Assembly: GCA_017481875.1 (NCBI GenBank)
Contig: JAFUOP010000010.1
Coordinates: forward strand, 1 to 64,000
Source of the DNA: Bacteroidaceae bacterium
GTDB lineage: Bacteria; Bacteroidota; Bacteroidia; Bacteroidales; Bacteroidaceae
Direction of reading: 5' to 3'
DNA: 64,000 nt
Positions 16,077 through 24,691 of the stretch are shown here, piece by piece (position 1 is the first letter of the stretch; each line of letters starts with the position of its first letter). The notes under the pieces are model-generated. The model had not been told where the DNA came from. It was given only the letters and a program-made list of their open reading frames with translations, and did no database searches. The position numbers and the translations under genes are program-made.

Positions 16077-16113
16077 CTGTTCCGCCCGGGGGAACGGCTG
16101 CTTACGAAGGCAG
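16077..16113 (+). other. Two adjacent hairpins in the phosphate operon leader
   Basis: The ~145-nt leader contains a stem GTTCC/GGAAC (16079-16083 / 16091-16095) and directly after it CTGCTT/AAGGCAG (16098-16103 / 16108-16113). They end about 23 nt before the ATG. No U-tract follows, so they are not terminators. I recognise no riboswitch class; a role in translation or mRNA stability is possible. Confidence 0.35.
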
Positions 16114-16136
16114 ATGTTAATTTTAATTTTATTATT

Positions 16137-17114
16137 ATGAAAAGAAAACTTTTTTTAGCTGCAAGCCTTGTTGCCTGCACATTCTTATCAGTCGGTGCTC
16201 AAACAATACCCGATGAGCCCAAGGGCAAAGCCATTGTTCAGGTTTTTGGCAATTTCCACTCGGGGTTTGGTGCCGAACGTAACGACAGAGGCTTTGAGCT
16301 GGAGCGTAGCTATCTTGGCTACGAATACTCTATTGGAAAATCGCTCTCCATCAAAGGTGTTATGGACATTGGAAAATCAAACAATGTTACCGATTACCAA
16401 CGTATTGCTTATATTAAAAATGCTTTGATTACCTATCGCACAGGTAACCTCACACTCAATGGCGGCCTTATCTCCACCACACAATTCAATATGCAGGAGA
16501 AATTCTGGGGCTATCGCTATGTGATGAAATCCTTCCAAGATGAGTATAAATTTGGTAGCAGTGCCGACCTTGGAGTATCGGCTGCCTACAAATTTGCCGA
16601 TTGGATTTCAGCCGATGTCATAGTAGTAAATGGCGAGGGCTATAAAAAGATTCAGAACCAAGATGGTCTCCTTTATGGCTTGGGTGCCACCATTGCACCG
16701 CTTAAGGGGTTGAGTATTCGTCTTTATGGCGGTGTGAACGAGGGTGTAGATGGTGAGAAAAATATTTACAATTTTGCTTCGTTTTTGGGCTATCGCAACG
16801 CACGTTTTTCAATAGCGGCTGAGTACAATATTATGCAAAACAACGGCAATAAGGAAAATGCCGATTTGTATGGTTTCTCGCTCTATTCTTCTGTAAAACT
16901 CAACAAAACTCTTGATCTGTATGCTCGCTACGATGAACTTTCGTCAAAAGATGATTGGAACATTGATAAAGACGAAAAAACTGTTATAGCCGGTGCACAG
17001 ATAAAGCTTGGCAAGTATGTAAAAGTTGCTCCCAACTTCCGCGTAGCACTCCCTGCCGCTGACGGTGCCGATAATAGATATGCGGGATATATAAGTTGTT
17101 ACTTTGGTCTTTAA
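16137..17114 (+). CDS. Porin-like outer-membrane protein of the phosphate operon
   Basis: 325 residues. The signal peptide ends SVGAQ. The rest is alternating beta-strand sequence (KAIVQVFGNFHSGF, RGFELERSYLGYEYSIG, ...) ending YAGYISCYFGL with a terminal Leu after Phe, as expected for a beta-barrel. It resembles OprO/OprP-like phosphate porins in overall form, but sequence identity cannot be judged by eye. It is the first gene after the Pho-box-like promoter and 29 bp before pstS, so I infer it admits phosphate into the periplasm. Confidence 0.75.
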   Translation: MKRKLFLAASLVACTFLSVGAQTIPDEPKGKAIVQVFGNFHSGFGAERNDRGFELERSYLGYEYSIGKSLSIKGVMDIGKSNNVTDYQRIAYIKNALITYRTGNLTLNGGLISTTQFNMQEKFWGYRYVMKSFQDEYKFGSSADLGVSAAYKFADWISADVIVVNGEGYKKIQNQDGLLYGLGATIAPLKGLSIRLYGGVNEGVDGEKNIYNFASFLGYRNARFSIAAEYNIMQNNGNKENADLYGFSLYSSVKLNKTLDLYARYDELSSKDDWNIDKDEKTVIAGAQIKLGKYVKVAPNFRVALPAADGADNRYAGYISCYFGL

Positions 17115-17143
17115 GAAATTATTTTATAAATAAAAAAGTTGTT

Positions 17144-18223
17144 ATGAAAAAGATTGTGAAATTAGCAGTATATATTACACTTGCAGTGCTCACGGTGGCT
17201 TGTGGCAGCAAGCCAAAGACAGAGGGTCGCGACAGCGTGGAACTCACAGGTGCAGGCGCAACATTCCCTTTGCCCTTCTACAACGTGGTATTTGAGAATT
17301 TTGCACAGGTAAATGACGACGAAGTGGCATATGGCGGCATAGGCAGTGGTGGCGGCATTCGTAACCTCAGGGACAGAATTGTGGATTTTGCCGGTAGCGA
17401 TGCTTTTTTAACAGAAAAGGAGATGAGTGAAATGCCTGCAGTGGTGCACATACCCACCTGTATGGGTGCAGTAGTGCTTGCTTATAACTTGCCGGGTATT
17501 AATGATTTGAATCTTGCGGGCGATGTGGTAGCCGATATTTTTGCGGGTAATATAGAAAAGTGGAACGATGAACGCATTGCCGCCTTGAACCCGGCGGTGA
17601 AGTTGCCCGAAACAGATATTATCCCCGTGTTCCGTTCCGATGGCAGTGGCACCACATTTGTGTTTACCGATTATCTTACAAAAGTGAGCGAGAATTGGAA
17701 GAACAACTACGGTGCGGGCAAATCGGTTAATTTCCCCGTGGGGCAGGCTGCGAAAGGAAATCCCGGTGTGGCAGGTGTTATTGCGCAGACCGTGAATTCT
17801 ATAGGTTACGTGGGTTCGGAATATGCTTTTGCACAAGGTATTCCTTATGCTACCATACAAAATGCTTGTGGTGAATTTGTAAAACCCACAGCAGAGAGTA
17901 TATCTGCAGCTGCATCGGGTGAGATTCCTGCCGACACCCGCACCTCCATCACAAATTCACAGGCAGCCGGTGCCTATCCCATAAGCACCTTTACTTGGAT
18001 AGTTATTTACAAAGAGCAGAATTATGCCAACCGCTCAAAAGAGCAGGCACAAGGCACTGTGGAATTGTTGAAATATATTCTCAGTGCCAAAGCACAGAAG
18101 CTCACTTCACAGGTTAATTATGCACCTCTGCCCAAAAAGGCCGTGGAACTTAGCTTGAAGAACCTGGAGGCTGTTACATATGATGGTGTTGCAATAGGCA
18201 AACTTAGCAGCAATGAACGATAA
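17144..18223 (+). CDS. pstS: Phosphate ABC transporter substrate-binding lipoprotein
   Basis: 359 residues from the ATG at 17144. Lipobox LTVACG (Cys 20). PstS signatures: TGAGATFPLPFY after the N-terminus, GSGGGIRNL, DFAGSDAFL, and RSDGSGTTFVFTDYL, which form the phosphate-binding pocket. It delivers phosphate to PstCA. An in-frame start 48 bp upstream would destroy the signal sequence. The 3' end overlaps pstC by 11 bp. Confidence 0.95.
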   Translation: MKKIVKLAVYITLAVLTVACGSKPKTEGRDSVELTGAGATFPLPFYNVVFENFAQVNDDEVAYGGIGSGGGIRNLRDRIVDFAGSDAFLTEKEMSEMPAVVHIPTCMGAVVLAYNLPGINDLNLAGDVVADIFAGNIEKWNDERIAALNPAVKLPETDIIPVFRSDGSGTTFVFTDYLTKVSENWKNNYGAGKSVNFPVGQAAKGNPGVAGVIAQTVNSIGYVGSEYAFAQGIPYATIQNACGEFVKPTAESISAAASGEIPADTRTSITNSQAAGAYPISTFTWIVIYKEQNYANRSKEQAQGTVELLKYILSAKAQKLTSQVNYAPLPKKAVELSLKNLEAVTYDGVAIGKLSSNER

Positions 18224-19070
18224 AGTTTTCAAAATAATTCTGTTTGTTGCAGCATTGGTTATACCGCTCATTTGTGGGGGAGTGATATACTCCCTCACAA
18301 TAGATGCTTCCGATGCTTTCAGCCGGTTTGGTTTTTTTGAATTTCTCACATCGAGTGAGTGGAATTATACCATCGACAACGAAAGGTATGGTGCCTTGCC
18401 TTTCATTGTAGGTACACTGCTCACTACGCTGCTTGCTCTGCTGTTTTGCATACCGTTTTCGCTACCTGTGTCGCTCTTTATAGGCGAATATTTTAAGGGG
18501 AGAAAAATTGCTGAATTGCTTGGAACGGTTATCGACCTGCTTGCGGGTATTCCATCTATTATATATGGTTTATGGGGTTTCTACACGTTGCGCCCTCTTA
18601 TTATGGCACTTGATATATCACCGCATGGTTCGGGCATACTCACGGCATCGTTGGTGCTGGCTATAATGGTAGTGCCTTATGCTGCATCGCTCAGTGCCGA
18701 GTTTATAAAAATGGTACCAAACGAAATAAAGGAGAGTGCATACAGCCTTGGCGCAACACGTGCCGAAGTTATAAGAGATGTGGTTTTCCCTGTTGCAGGC
18801 TCGGGTATTTTTTCTTCATACATATTGGCTATTGGGCGTGCATTGGGTGAAACAATGACTGTTACAATGCTCATTGGAAACACTAACCAGATACCGCAAT
18901 CGCTCACTGCTACGGGGAATACTATGGCAAGCATAATAGCAAACCAGTTCGGAGAGGCCGACGGCTTGCGTTTTTCGGCACTCATAGCCATAGGTTTGCT
19001 GCTTTTCTTCATAACAGCCCTCATAAATGTAGCCGGTAAATTTTTGATAAAACGTGCGAGAATAATGTAA
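18213..19070 (+). CDS. pstC: Phosphate ABC transporter permease
   Basis: 285 residues, about six membrane helices. The binding-protein-dependent permease EAA-type loop reads ESAYSLGATRAEVIRDVVFP, and GIPSIIYGLWGF is typical of PstC/PstA. The ATG lies inside the pstS end, so translation is coupled. It forms the inner-membrane channel with PstA. Confidence 0.93.
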   Translation: MNDKVFKIILFVAALVIPLICGGVIYSLTIDASDAFSRFGFFEFLTSSEWNYTIDNERYGALPFIVGTLLTTLLALLFCIPFSLPVSLFIGEYFKGRKIAELLGTVIDLLAGIPSIIYGLWGFYTLRPLIMALDISPHGSGILTASLVLAIMVVPYAASLSAEFIKMVPNEIKESAYSLGATRAEVIRDVVFPVAGSGIFSSYILAIGRALGETMTVTMLIGNTNQIPQSLTATGNTMASIIANQFGEADGLRFSALIAIGLLLFFITALINVAGKFLIKRARIM

Positions 19071-19076
19071 TTTACA

Positions 19077-19949
19077 ATGCTTTTAAATGGAATGAAAAAG
19101 AAAAGTCGTTTATTACGTGATAAAATGTGCTTCGTTTTAGTCTGCACATTTTCTGCGCTCACCGCGCTGCCTCTGATTGCAATTCTTGGCGAGGTTTTTG
19201 TGCGCGGTTGCACTCAATTCAGTTGGACATTTATAACGGAACCTACTCCCACGGCATTAAAGGCTATGATGGCAATGCGGGCGGGCGAGGCAATTCCCGG
19301 TGGCATAGCCAATGGTATTGTGGGCTCGCTCATTATGCTTGGAATGGCTGCCGCGGTGGCAGTTCCCGTGGGTGTTTTGTGTGGCGTATACCTGGCCGAG
19401 AACAGCAAAAAACGCTTTGCTGTTGTTGTAAGTTATCTTAGTGATTTGCTACAGGGAACCCCGTCGGTCATTATTGGTATGATAACATACGTGTGGGTGG
19501 TTGTTCCAATGGGGGGATATTCTGCCATTGCAGGCAGTGTAGCTCTGTTTATAATGATGCTGCCGCTTATTATACGTTCCACCGAGGAGACAATGAAGAT
19601 ATTGCCGGCATCGCTCAAAGAGGCAGGCCTTGCACTTGGCGGGAACAATGCGCGCGTGATGCTCAAAGTGCAACTGCCGGCAGCCTTCGGCGGTATATTC
19701 ACCGGTGTGTTGCTGGCCGTGTCGAGGGTGGTGGGTGAGACTGCCCCGCTCATATTCACTGCACTTGGCTGTTCTATGGTGCGCTGGGATATAGACAAAC
19801 CCATTGCTGCCGTGCCGTTGCTTATATGGGAGTTCTTTAACGACCCCAACCTGCAGGAGCTCATTTGGGGAGCATCGCTATTTTTGCTTCTCTTTGTATT
19901 GTGTCTTAATATCACCGCCAAATATTTGGCAAAAAAATGGAATAAATGA
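19077..19949 (+). CDS. pstA: Phosphate ABC transporter permease
   Basis: 290 residues, six predicted helices. DLLQGTPSVIIGMITYVWV and the EAA loop LKEAGLALGGNNARVML with GETAPLIFTALG identify PstA. It starts 6 bp after pstC (ATG 19077, or 19092 giving five fewer residues). The end overlaps pstB by 4 bp. Confidence 0.93.
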   Translation: MLLNGMKKKSRLLRDKMCFVLVCTFSALTALPLIAILGEVFVRGCTQFSWTFITEPTPTALKAMMAMRAGEAIPGGIANGIVGSLIMLGMAAAVAVPVGVLCGVYLAENSKKRFAVVVSYLSDLLQGTPSVIIGMITYVWVVVPMGGYSAIAGSVALFIMMLPLIIRSTEETMKILPASLKEAGLALGGNNARVMLKVQLPAAFGGIFTGVLLAVSRVVGETAPLIFTALGCSMVRWDIDKPIAAVPLLIWEFFNDPNLQELIWGASLFLLLFVLCLNITAKYLAKKWNK

Positions 19950-20713
19950 TAATGGAAAAACCTATAATAGAGTTCAAAAATGTGTGCGTCTCTTATACAC
20001 GCAACACTATGGCAGTGAAGAATGTGTCGGCTGCGGTGGAGCGCAACAGCATCACCGCGATAATGGGCCCGTCGGGTTGTGGAAAGAGCACGCTGCTGCG
20101 TGCGGTGAATCTAATGCATTCCCTATACCCGAACATAAAAGTAGATGGAGAGATTCTGCTGAATGGGCATGATATACTTGCAATGGAACCGATAGAGGTG
20201 CGGCGCAAGGTGGGTATGGTGTTTCAACGCCCTACACCCTTTCCCACTATGAGTATATACGAAAATGTGCTTGCCGGCTTTTCGCTTAACGGCATCAACT
20301 TGCCACGGAGTGAAAAAGAGGAGATTGTGGAACGGTCGTTGCGCAGTGTGGCACTTTGGAGTGAGGTGAAAGATGTTCTTAACAAAAAGGGGACCTTTTT
20401 GTCGGGTGGGCAACAGCAACGTCTGTGCATTGCCCGCGCATTGGCACTGAACCCCGATGTTCTTTTGCTCGACGAGCCCACTTCGGCTCTCGACCCCATA
20501 GCTACCAAACACATAGAGGAGTTACTTTTGCAACTGAAGAACAAAGTTACAATACTCATAGTAACGCATAATATGGGGCAGGCTATGCGCATATCAGAAC
20601 GGTCGATGTTTATGTACTTGGGCGAGCTTGTGGAATATGCCGATACCGCACAGATGTTTGCCGCTGCAAACGATGAACGTACAAAGGCTTATCTCACCGG
20701 TAAGATGGGATAA
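19946..20713 (+). CDS. pstB: Phosphate ABC transporter ATPase
   Basis: 255 residues. Walker A GPSGCGKST, Q-loop VFQRPTPFPTMSIYENV (the PTPFP form is typical of PstB), signature LSGGQQQRLCIARAL, Walker B VLLLDEPTSALDP, H-loop VTHNM. It powers PstCA. The start overlaps the pstA stop (ATGATAATG; 19946 or 19952). A terminator follows directly, so no phoU is part of this operon and none is elsewhere in the window. Confidence 0.96.
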   Translation: MIMEKPIIEFKNVCVSYTRNTMAVKNVSAAVERNSITAIMGPSGCGKSTLLRAVNLMHSLYPNIKVDGEILLNGHDILAMEPIEVRRKVGMVFQRPTPFPTMSIYENVLAGFSLNGINLPRSEKEEIVERSLRSVALWSEVKDVLNKKGTFLSGGQQQRLCIARALALNPDVLLLDEPTSALDPIATKHIEELLLQLKNKVTILIVTHNMGQAMRISERSMFMYLGELVEYADTAQMFAAANDERTKAYLTGKMG

Positions 20714-20749
20714 TCATAATGTTTTATTTTTTTCATTGGGTGTTAATGG

Positions 20750-20788
20750 CATCGCAAGGGAATTGAATTCTTCTTGCGATGTTTTTTT
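20750..20788 (+). terminator. Terminator of the phosphate operon
   Basis: 9-bp stem CATCGCAAG/CTTGCGATG (20750-20758 / 20773-20781) followed by seven T. Confidence 0.85.
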
Positions 20789-20823
20789 GTTATGCGACAT
20801 GGCTGTGTATTGAAACAAAATGC

Positions 20824-20831
20824 TATATTTG
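20824..20831 (+). promoter_or_regulatory. -7 element (TATATTTG) for ettA
   Basis: An exact TAnnTTTG box 68 bp before the ettA ATG, just after the pst terminator; no convincing -33 element. Confidence 0.55.
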
Positions 20832-20898
20832 CAGAATATTTCTTATAATGGAATATTATATAGTTTTAAGAATAAATAATAAATTTAATATATAGCTT

Positions 20899-22596
20899 AT
20901 GGCAACAGTTGATGACAAAAAAATCATTTTCTCGATGGTTGGGCTGAACAAGACCATTCGTCAGAACAACAAACAAGTACTTAAAAATATCTATTTATCG
21001 TTCTTCTATGGTGCAAAAATCGGTATCATCGGTATGAACGGTTCGGGTAAATCTACCCTTATGAAAATTATTGCCGGCCTCGATAATGACTATCAAGGCG
21101 AAGTTGTGTGGTCGCCCGGCTACACTGTGGGTTACTTGCCTCAGGAACCTCACTTGCAAGATGGAAAAACTGTGAAGGAGGTTGTAATGGAGGGTGTGCA
21201 ATCGACAGTAGATGCGCTCAATGAGTATGAGGAGATAAATAATAAGTTCGGCCTTCCCGAATATTACGAGAACGAGGACAAAATGAACGCTCTCTTTGCT
21301 CGTCAGGCCGAGTTGCAGGATATTATAGATGCCACCGATGCGTGGAACCTCGACAGCAAACTCGAGCGTGCCATGGCTGCATTGCGTTGCCCTGCGGGCG
21401 ATGAACTTGTAGATCACTTGTCTGGTGGTGAGCGTCGCCGCGTGGCTCTTTGTCGCCTGCTTTTGCAAAAGCCTGACGTTCTCTTGCTCGACGAGCCCAC
21501 CAACCACCTTGATGCCGAGAGCATCGATTGGCTGGAGCAGCACTTGAACCAGTATGAGGGAACCGTTATTGCCGTTACTCACGACCGTTACTTCCTAGAC
21601 GATGTTGCCGGTTGGATTCTTGAACTCGACCGTGGCGAGGGAATACCTTGGCAGGGCAACTACTCTTCTTGGCTCGACCAGAAGACAAAACGTATGGAGC
21701 AGGAGGAGAAGAGCGCAAGCAAACGCCGCAAGACATTGGAGCGCGAGCTGGAGTGGGTGCGTATGGCACCGAAAGCCCGCCAGGCAAAAGGAAAGGCCCG
21801 TTTGAACTCATACGAACGTATGCTTAATGAAGACCAGAAGGAGCGCGAGGAGAAACTGGAGATTTTTATTCCCAACGGCCCCCGTTTGGGCAACAAGGTT
21901 ATTGTTGCCGACAAGGTGTCTAAATCCTTCGGCTCAAAAACTCTCTTTACCGACCTTGAATTTATGCTCCCGCCCAACGGCATTGTGGGTGTTATTGGCC
22001 CCAACGGTGCCGGTAAAACAACACTGTTCCGTATGATTATGGGCTTGGAAAGCGTAGATAGCGGAACTTTTGAGGTGGGAGAAACCGTGAAGATTGCCTA
22101 TGTCGATCAGACACACAAGGATATTGTAGCCGACAAATCGGTTTATGAGGTATTGAGCCAGGGCAATGAACTTATGCGCTTGGGCAACAAGGAGGTGAAC
22201 GTGCGTGCATACCTGTCGCGCTTTAACTTCACCGGTGCCGACCAGGAGAAGAAATGCGGCGTGCTGTCGGGTGGTGAGCGTAACCGCCTGCACCTTGCAA
22301 TGGCATTGAAGGAGTGCGGCAACGTGTTGCTGCTCGACGAGCCCACCAACGACATCGACGTGAACACACTGCGCGCGTTGGAGGAGGGCTTGGAAAACTT
22401 TGCCGGTTGTGCGGTGGTTATCAGCCACGACCGTTGGTTCCTCGACCGTATATGTACACACATCATAGCATTCGAGGGCGATGGCAATGTATTCTGCTTC
22501 GAGGGCTCATACTCCGACTACGAGGAGAATAAAATGCGCCGCCTGGGCATTGAGGAGCCTAAAAAGACACGCTACCGCAAATTGATGGAGGATTGA
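20899..22596 (+). CDS. ettA: Energy-dependent translational throttle protein EttA (ABC-F)
   Basis: 565 residues with two ATPase cassettes and no membrane helices. Walker A motifs GMNGSGKST and GPNGAGKTT; signatures LSGGERRRVAL and LSGGERNRLHL; Walker B LLLDEPTNHLD and LLLDEPTNDID. The inter-domain linker is highly charged (SKRRKTLERELEWVRM, KARQAKGKARLNSYERML), and the family's arm insertion lies in the first cassette. EttA binds the ribosomal E site and gates translation by ATP/ADP ratio. Length and the first Met fit the family exactly. Confidence 0.93.
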   Translation: MATVDDKKIIFSMVGLNKTIRQNNKQVLKNIYLSFFYGAKIGIIGMNGSGKSTLMKIIAGLDNDYQGEVVWSPGYTVGYLPQEPHLQDGKTVKEVVMEGVQSTVDALNEYEEINNKFGLPEYYENEDKMNALFARQAELQDIIDATDAWNLDSKLERAMAALRCPAGDELVDHLSGGERRRVALCRLLLQKPDVLLLDEPTNHLDAESIDWLEQHLNQYEGTVIAVTHDRYFLDDVAGWILELDRGEGIPWQGNYSSWLDQKTKRMEQEEKSASKRRKTLERELEWVRMAPKARQAKGKARLNSYERMLNEDQKEREEKLEIFIPNGPRLGNKVIVADKVSKSFGSKTLFTDLEFMLPPNGIVGVIGPNGAGKTTLFRMIMGLESVDSGTFEVGETVKIAYVDQTHKDIVADKSVYEVLSQGNELMRLGNKEVNVRAYLSRFNFTGADQEKKCGVLSGGERNRLHLAMALKECGNVLLLDEPTNDIDVNTLRALEEGLENFAGCAVVISHDRWFLDRICTHIIAFEGDGNVFCFEGSYSDYEENKMRRLGIEEPKKTRYRKLMED

Positions 22597-22665
22597 TTTT
22601 TATGTGGTTGTGCCGGCTGCCAAGTAACGGTACAACCCTTCTTGTTTTATTAAAATGATATTACA

Positions 22666-23973
22666 ATGAAAACCGTAATAGAGCCATCGATAATAGATGG
22701 CATAATGAAAGAACTTGAAATAACCGATGTAAAGAGAGCATCGATACGCCAAGTAGGTGCAGTGGTGCGTGCCGCCGAAGCTGCAACAGGCACCGAATAT
22801 ATTCACTTTGAAATGGGTGTGCCCGGTTTGCCACCATCGGCAATAGGTGTGAAGGCCGAGTGCGATGCATTGCAACGCGGTGTGGCATCGGTCTATCCCA
22901 TAATAGATGGTATTCCCGAAGTGAAAGAACAGGCTTCCCGCTTTGTGAAGGCCTTCATAGATACCGACATAAACCCACAAGGCTGCATTCCCACCGTGGG
23001 CTCGATGCAGGCATCGTTTGCTGCGCTTATGCTGGCATCACAGCTATCGCCACAGAAAGATACCGTGCTCTACATAGACCCAGGTTTCCCTGTACAGAAG
23101 ATGCAGGCCAATGTGATTGGTGTGAAGATAGCATCGTTCGACATAGCCGACTATCGTGGTAAAAAGCTCGAGGAAAAATTGGAGAGCTATTTTGCACAGG
23201 GAAATATTTGTGCCGTGCTCTATTCAAGCCCCAACAACCCCACCTGGATGTGTCTTAACGACGAGGAACTGGAGATTATCGGCCGCCTCGCCACCAAGCA
23301 CGACGTGGTGGTTATAGAGGACCTTGCCTATATGACAATGGACTTCCGCAAAGATATGAGCCGCCCGTTTGAGGCCCCCTTCCAGCCCAGCGTCTCAAAA
23401 TACACCGACAACTATGTTATGCTCATGAGTGCATCGAAGATTTTCAGTTATGCAGGGCAGCGCATTGCCATGGCCTGCATATCGGACAAACTTTTCGAAA
23501 GACACTACGATAGCCTGCAGCAGCGTTACGGCATTGCACGTTTTGGTGCTGCGTATGCCTATGTATTCCTTTACACCTTCTCGTCGGGAGTGTCGCACTC
23601 GGCACAATATGCTATGGCGGCTATGCTCAAAGCTGCTTGCGATGGCGATTATAATTTTGTGGGCGATATAAAAGAGTATGCCACTCGCACCGCACGCTTG
23701 AAGGAAATTTTAGAGCGCAACGGCTTCAATGTGGTTTATGACAAAGACGACGACAAGCCTGTGAGCGATGGTTTCTTCTTTACAATGGGCTACAAGGATA
23801 TGGACGGTGCCGAGCTGTTGAAAGAACTACTCTATTATGGCGTTAGCGGCATAGACCTATCCACCACCGGTGGCACACGCAAGGGAATACGCGCCTGCTC
23901 ATCGAACATAAAGCCGCACCACTATGCGATGCTCGATGAGCGATTGGCTTTGTTTAACAAAAATCACAGCTAA
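22666..23973 (+). CDS. PLP-dependent aminotransferase, class I/II
   Basis: 435 residues. Fold-type I aminotransferase landmarks: VYPIIDGIPEVKEQ, PTVGSMQASFA, YSSPNNPTWMCL, VVIEDLAYM, and the Schiff-base Lys in SASKIFSYAGQRIAM. The second half matches the large-domain return and ends in TTGGTRKGIRACSS. The amino-acid substrate is not visible. It starts about 70 bp after ettA and is 7 bp before a membrane-protein gene and then a hexosaminidase, probably one transcript. Confidence 0.85.
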   Translation: MKTVIEPSIIDGIMKELEITDVKRASIRQVGAVVRAAEAATGTEYIHFEMGVPGLPPSAIGVKAECDALQRGVASVYPIIDGIPEVKEQASRFVKAFIDTDINPQGCIPTVGSMQASFAALMLASQLSPQKDTVLYIDPGFPVQKMQANVIGVKIASFDIADYRGKKLEEKLESYFAQGNICAVLYSSPNNPTWMCLNDEELEIIGRLATKHDVVVIEDLAYMTMDFRKDMSRPFEAPFQPSVSKYTDNYVMLMSASKIFSYAGQRIAMACISDKLFERHYDSLQQRYGIARFGAAYAYVFLYTFSSGVSHSAQYAMAAMLKAACDGDYNFVGDIKEYATRTARLKEILERNGFNVVYDKDDDKPVSDGFFFTMGYKDMDGAELLKELLYYGVSGIDLSTTGGTRKGIRACSSNIKPHHYAMLDERLALFNKNHS

Positions 23974-23980
23974 ACATACT

Positions 23981-24679
23981 ATGAAGAAGTCCGATTTCGT
24001 TTTTATGGCCTGCGTTGCCGCGTTGCTTGTTCCCTTTTTTGTAAGCGACACTCTTTTTAATTGCTACAAGGAGTGCAATGCTGCGCACCCATACATTATG
24101 GCCTTTATAAAGTTTATGATTCTATCGTCGATAGGTGAAATGCTGGGCCTTAGAATAAAACAAGGTGTATATACATACAAGGGCTTTGGCATTATGTCAC
24201 GTGCCATTGTGTGGGGAGTTCTTGGAGTGATGATTGCCGTTGCTATGAAGATATTTTCCGCCGGAGTGCCCGTGATGCTCGAGAGTTTGGGCCTTGCCGG
24301 TATGGTAAATGCTATGCGCGAACCTTTGAGCTTTGCAAAGTTCGTAGATGCGTTGTGTATCTCCACTGCAATGAACTGTTTCTTTGCGCCAATGTTTATG
24401 ACATTGCACAAGATTACCGATACCCACATACTTAACTGCGGCGGTAAACTTACATCGCTTGTTACCCCAATAAAATTCGGTGATATAATTTCTTCGCTCA
24501 ACTGGAAGGTGCAGTGGAACTTTGTGTTCAAGCGCACAATTCCTCTCTTTTGGATTCCCGCACACACCATAACGTTTATGTTGCCGGCAGCATATCAGGT
24601 GCTTTTTGCCGCCTCGCTTAGCATTGTGTTGGGCCTGCTCTTGTCCATAGCTGCTGTAATGTCAAATAATAAACTATAA
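23981..24679 (+). CDS. Conserved polytopic membrane protein, possibly Mpv17/PMP22-like
   Basis: 232 residues from the ATG at 23981, with about five or six hydrophobic helices and no signal peptide. The C-terminal block, from NWKVQWNFVF to ALSIVLGLLLS-like residues with IPAHTITFMLP between, has the spacing of the eukaryotic Mpv17/PMP22 signature (nW..W...nf.ivP..yr...). Similarity to this family is tentative, and function is unknown even there. It is sandwiched between an aminotransferase gene (7 bp) and a hexosaminidase gene (12 bp). A longer in-frame start inside the previous gene is unlikely. Confidence 0.6.
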   Translation: MKKSDFVFMACVAALLVPFFVSDTLFNCYKECNAAHPYIMAFIKFMILSSIGEMLGLRIKQGVYTYKGFGIMSRAIVWGVLGVMIAVAMKIFSAGVPVMLESLGLAGMVNAMREPLSFAKFVDALCISTAMNCFFAPMFMTLHKITDTHILNCGGKLTSLVTPIKFGDIISSLNWKVQWNFVFKRTIPLFWIPAHTITFMLPAAYQVLFAASLSIVLGLLLSIAAVMSNNKL

Positions 24680-24691
24680 ATAATTATAAGT

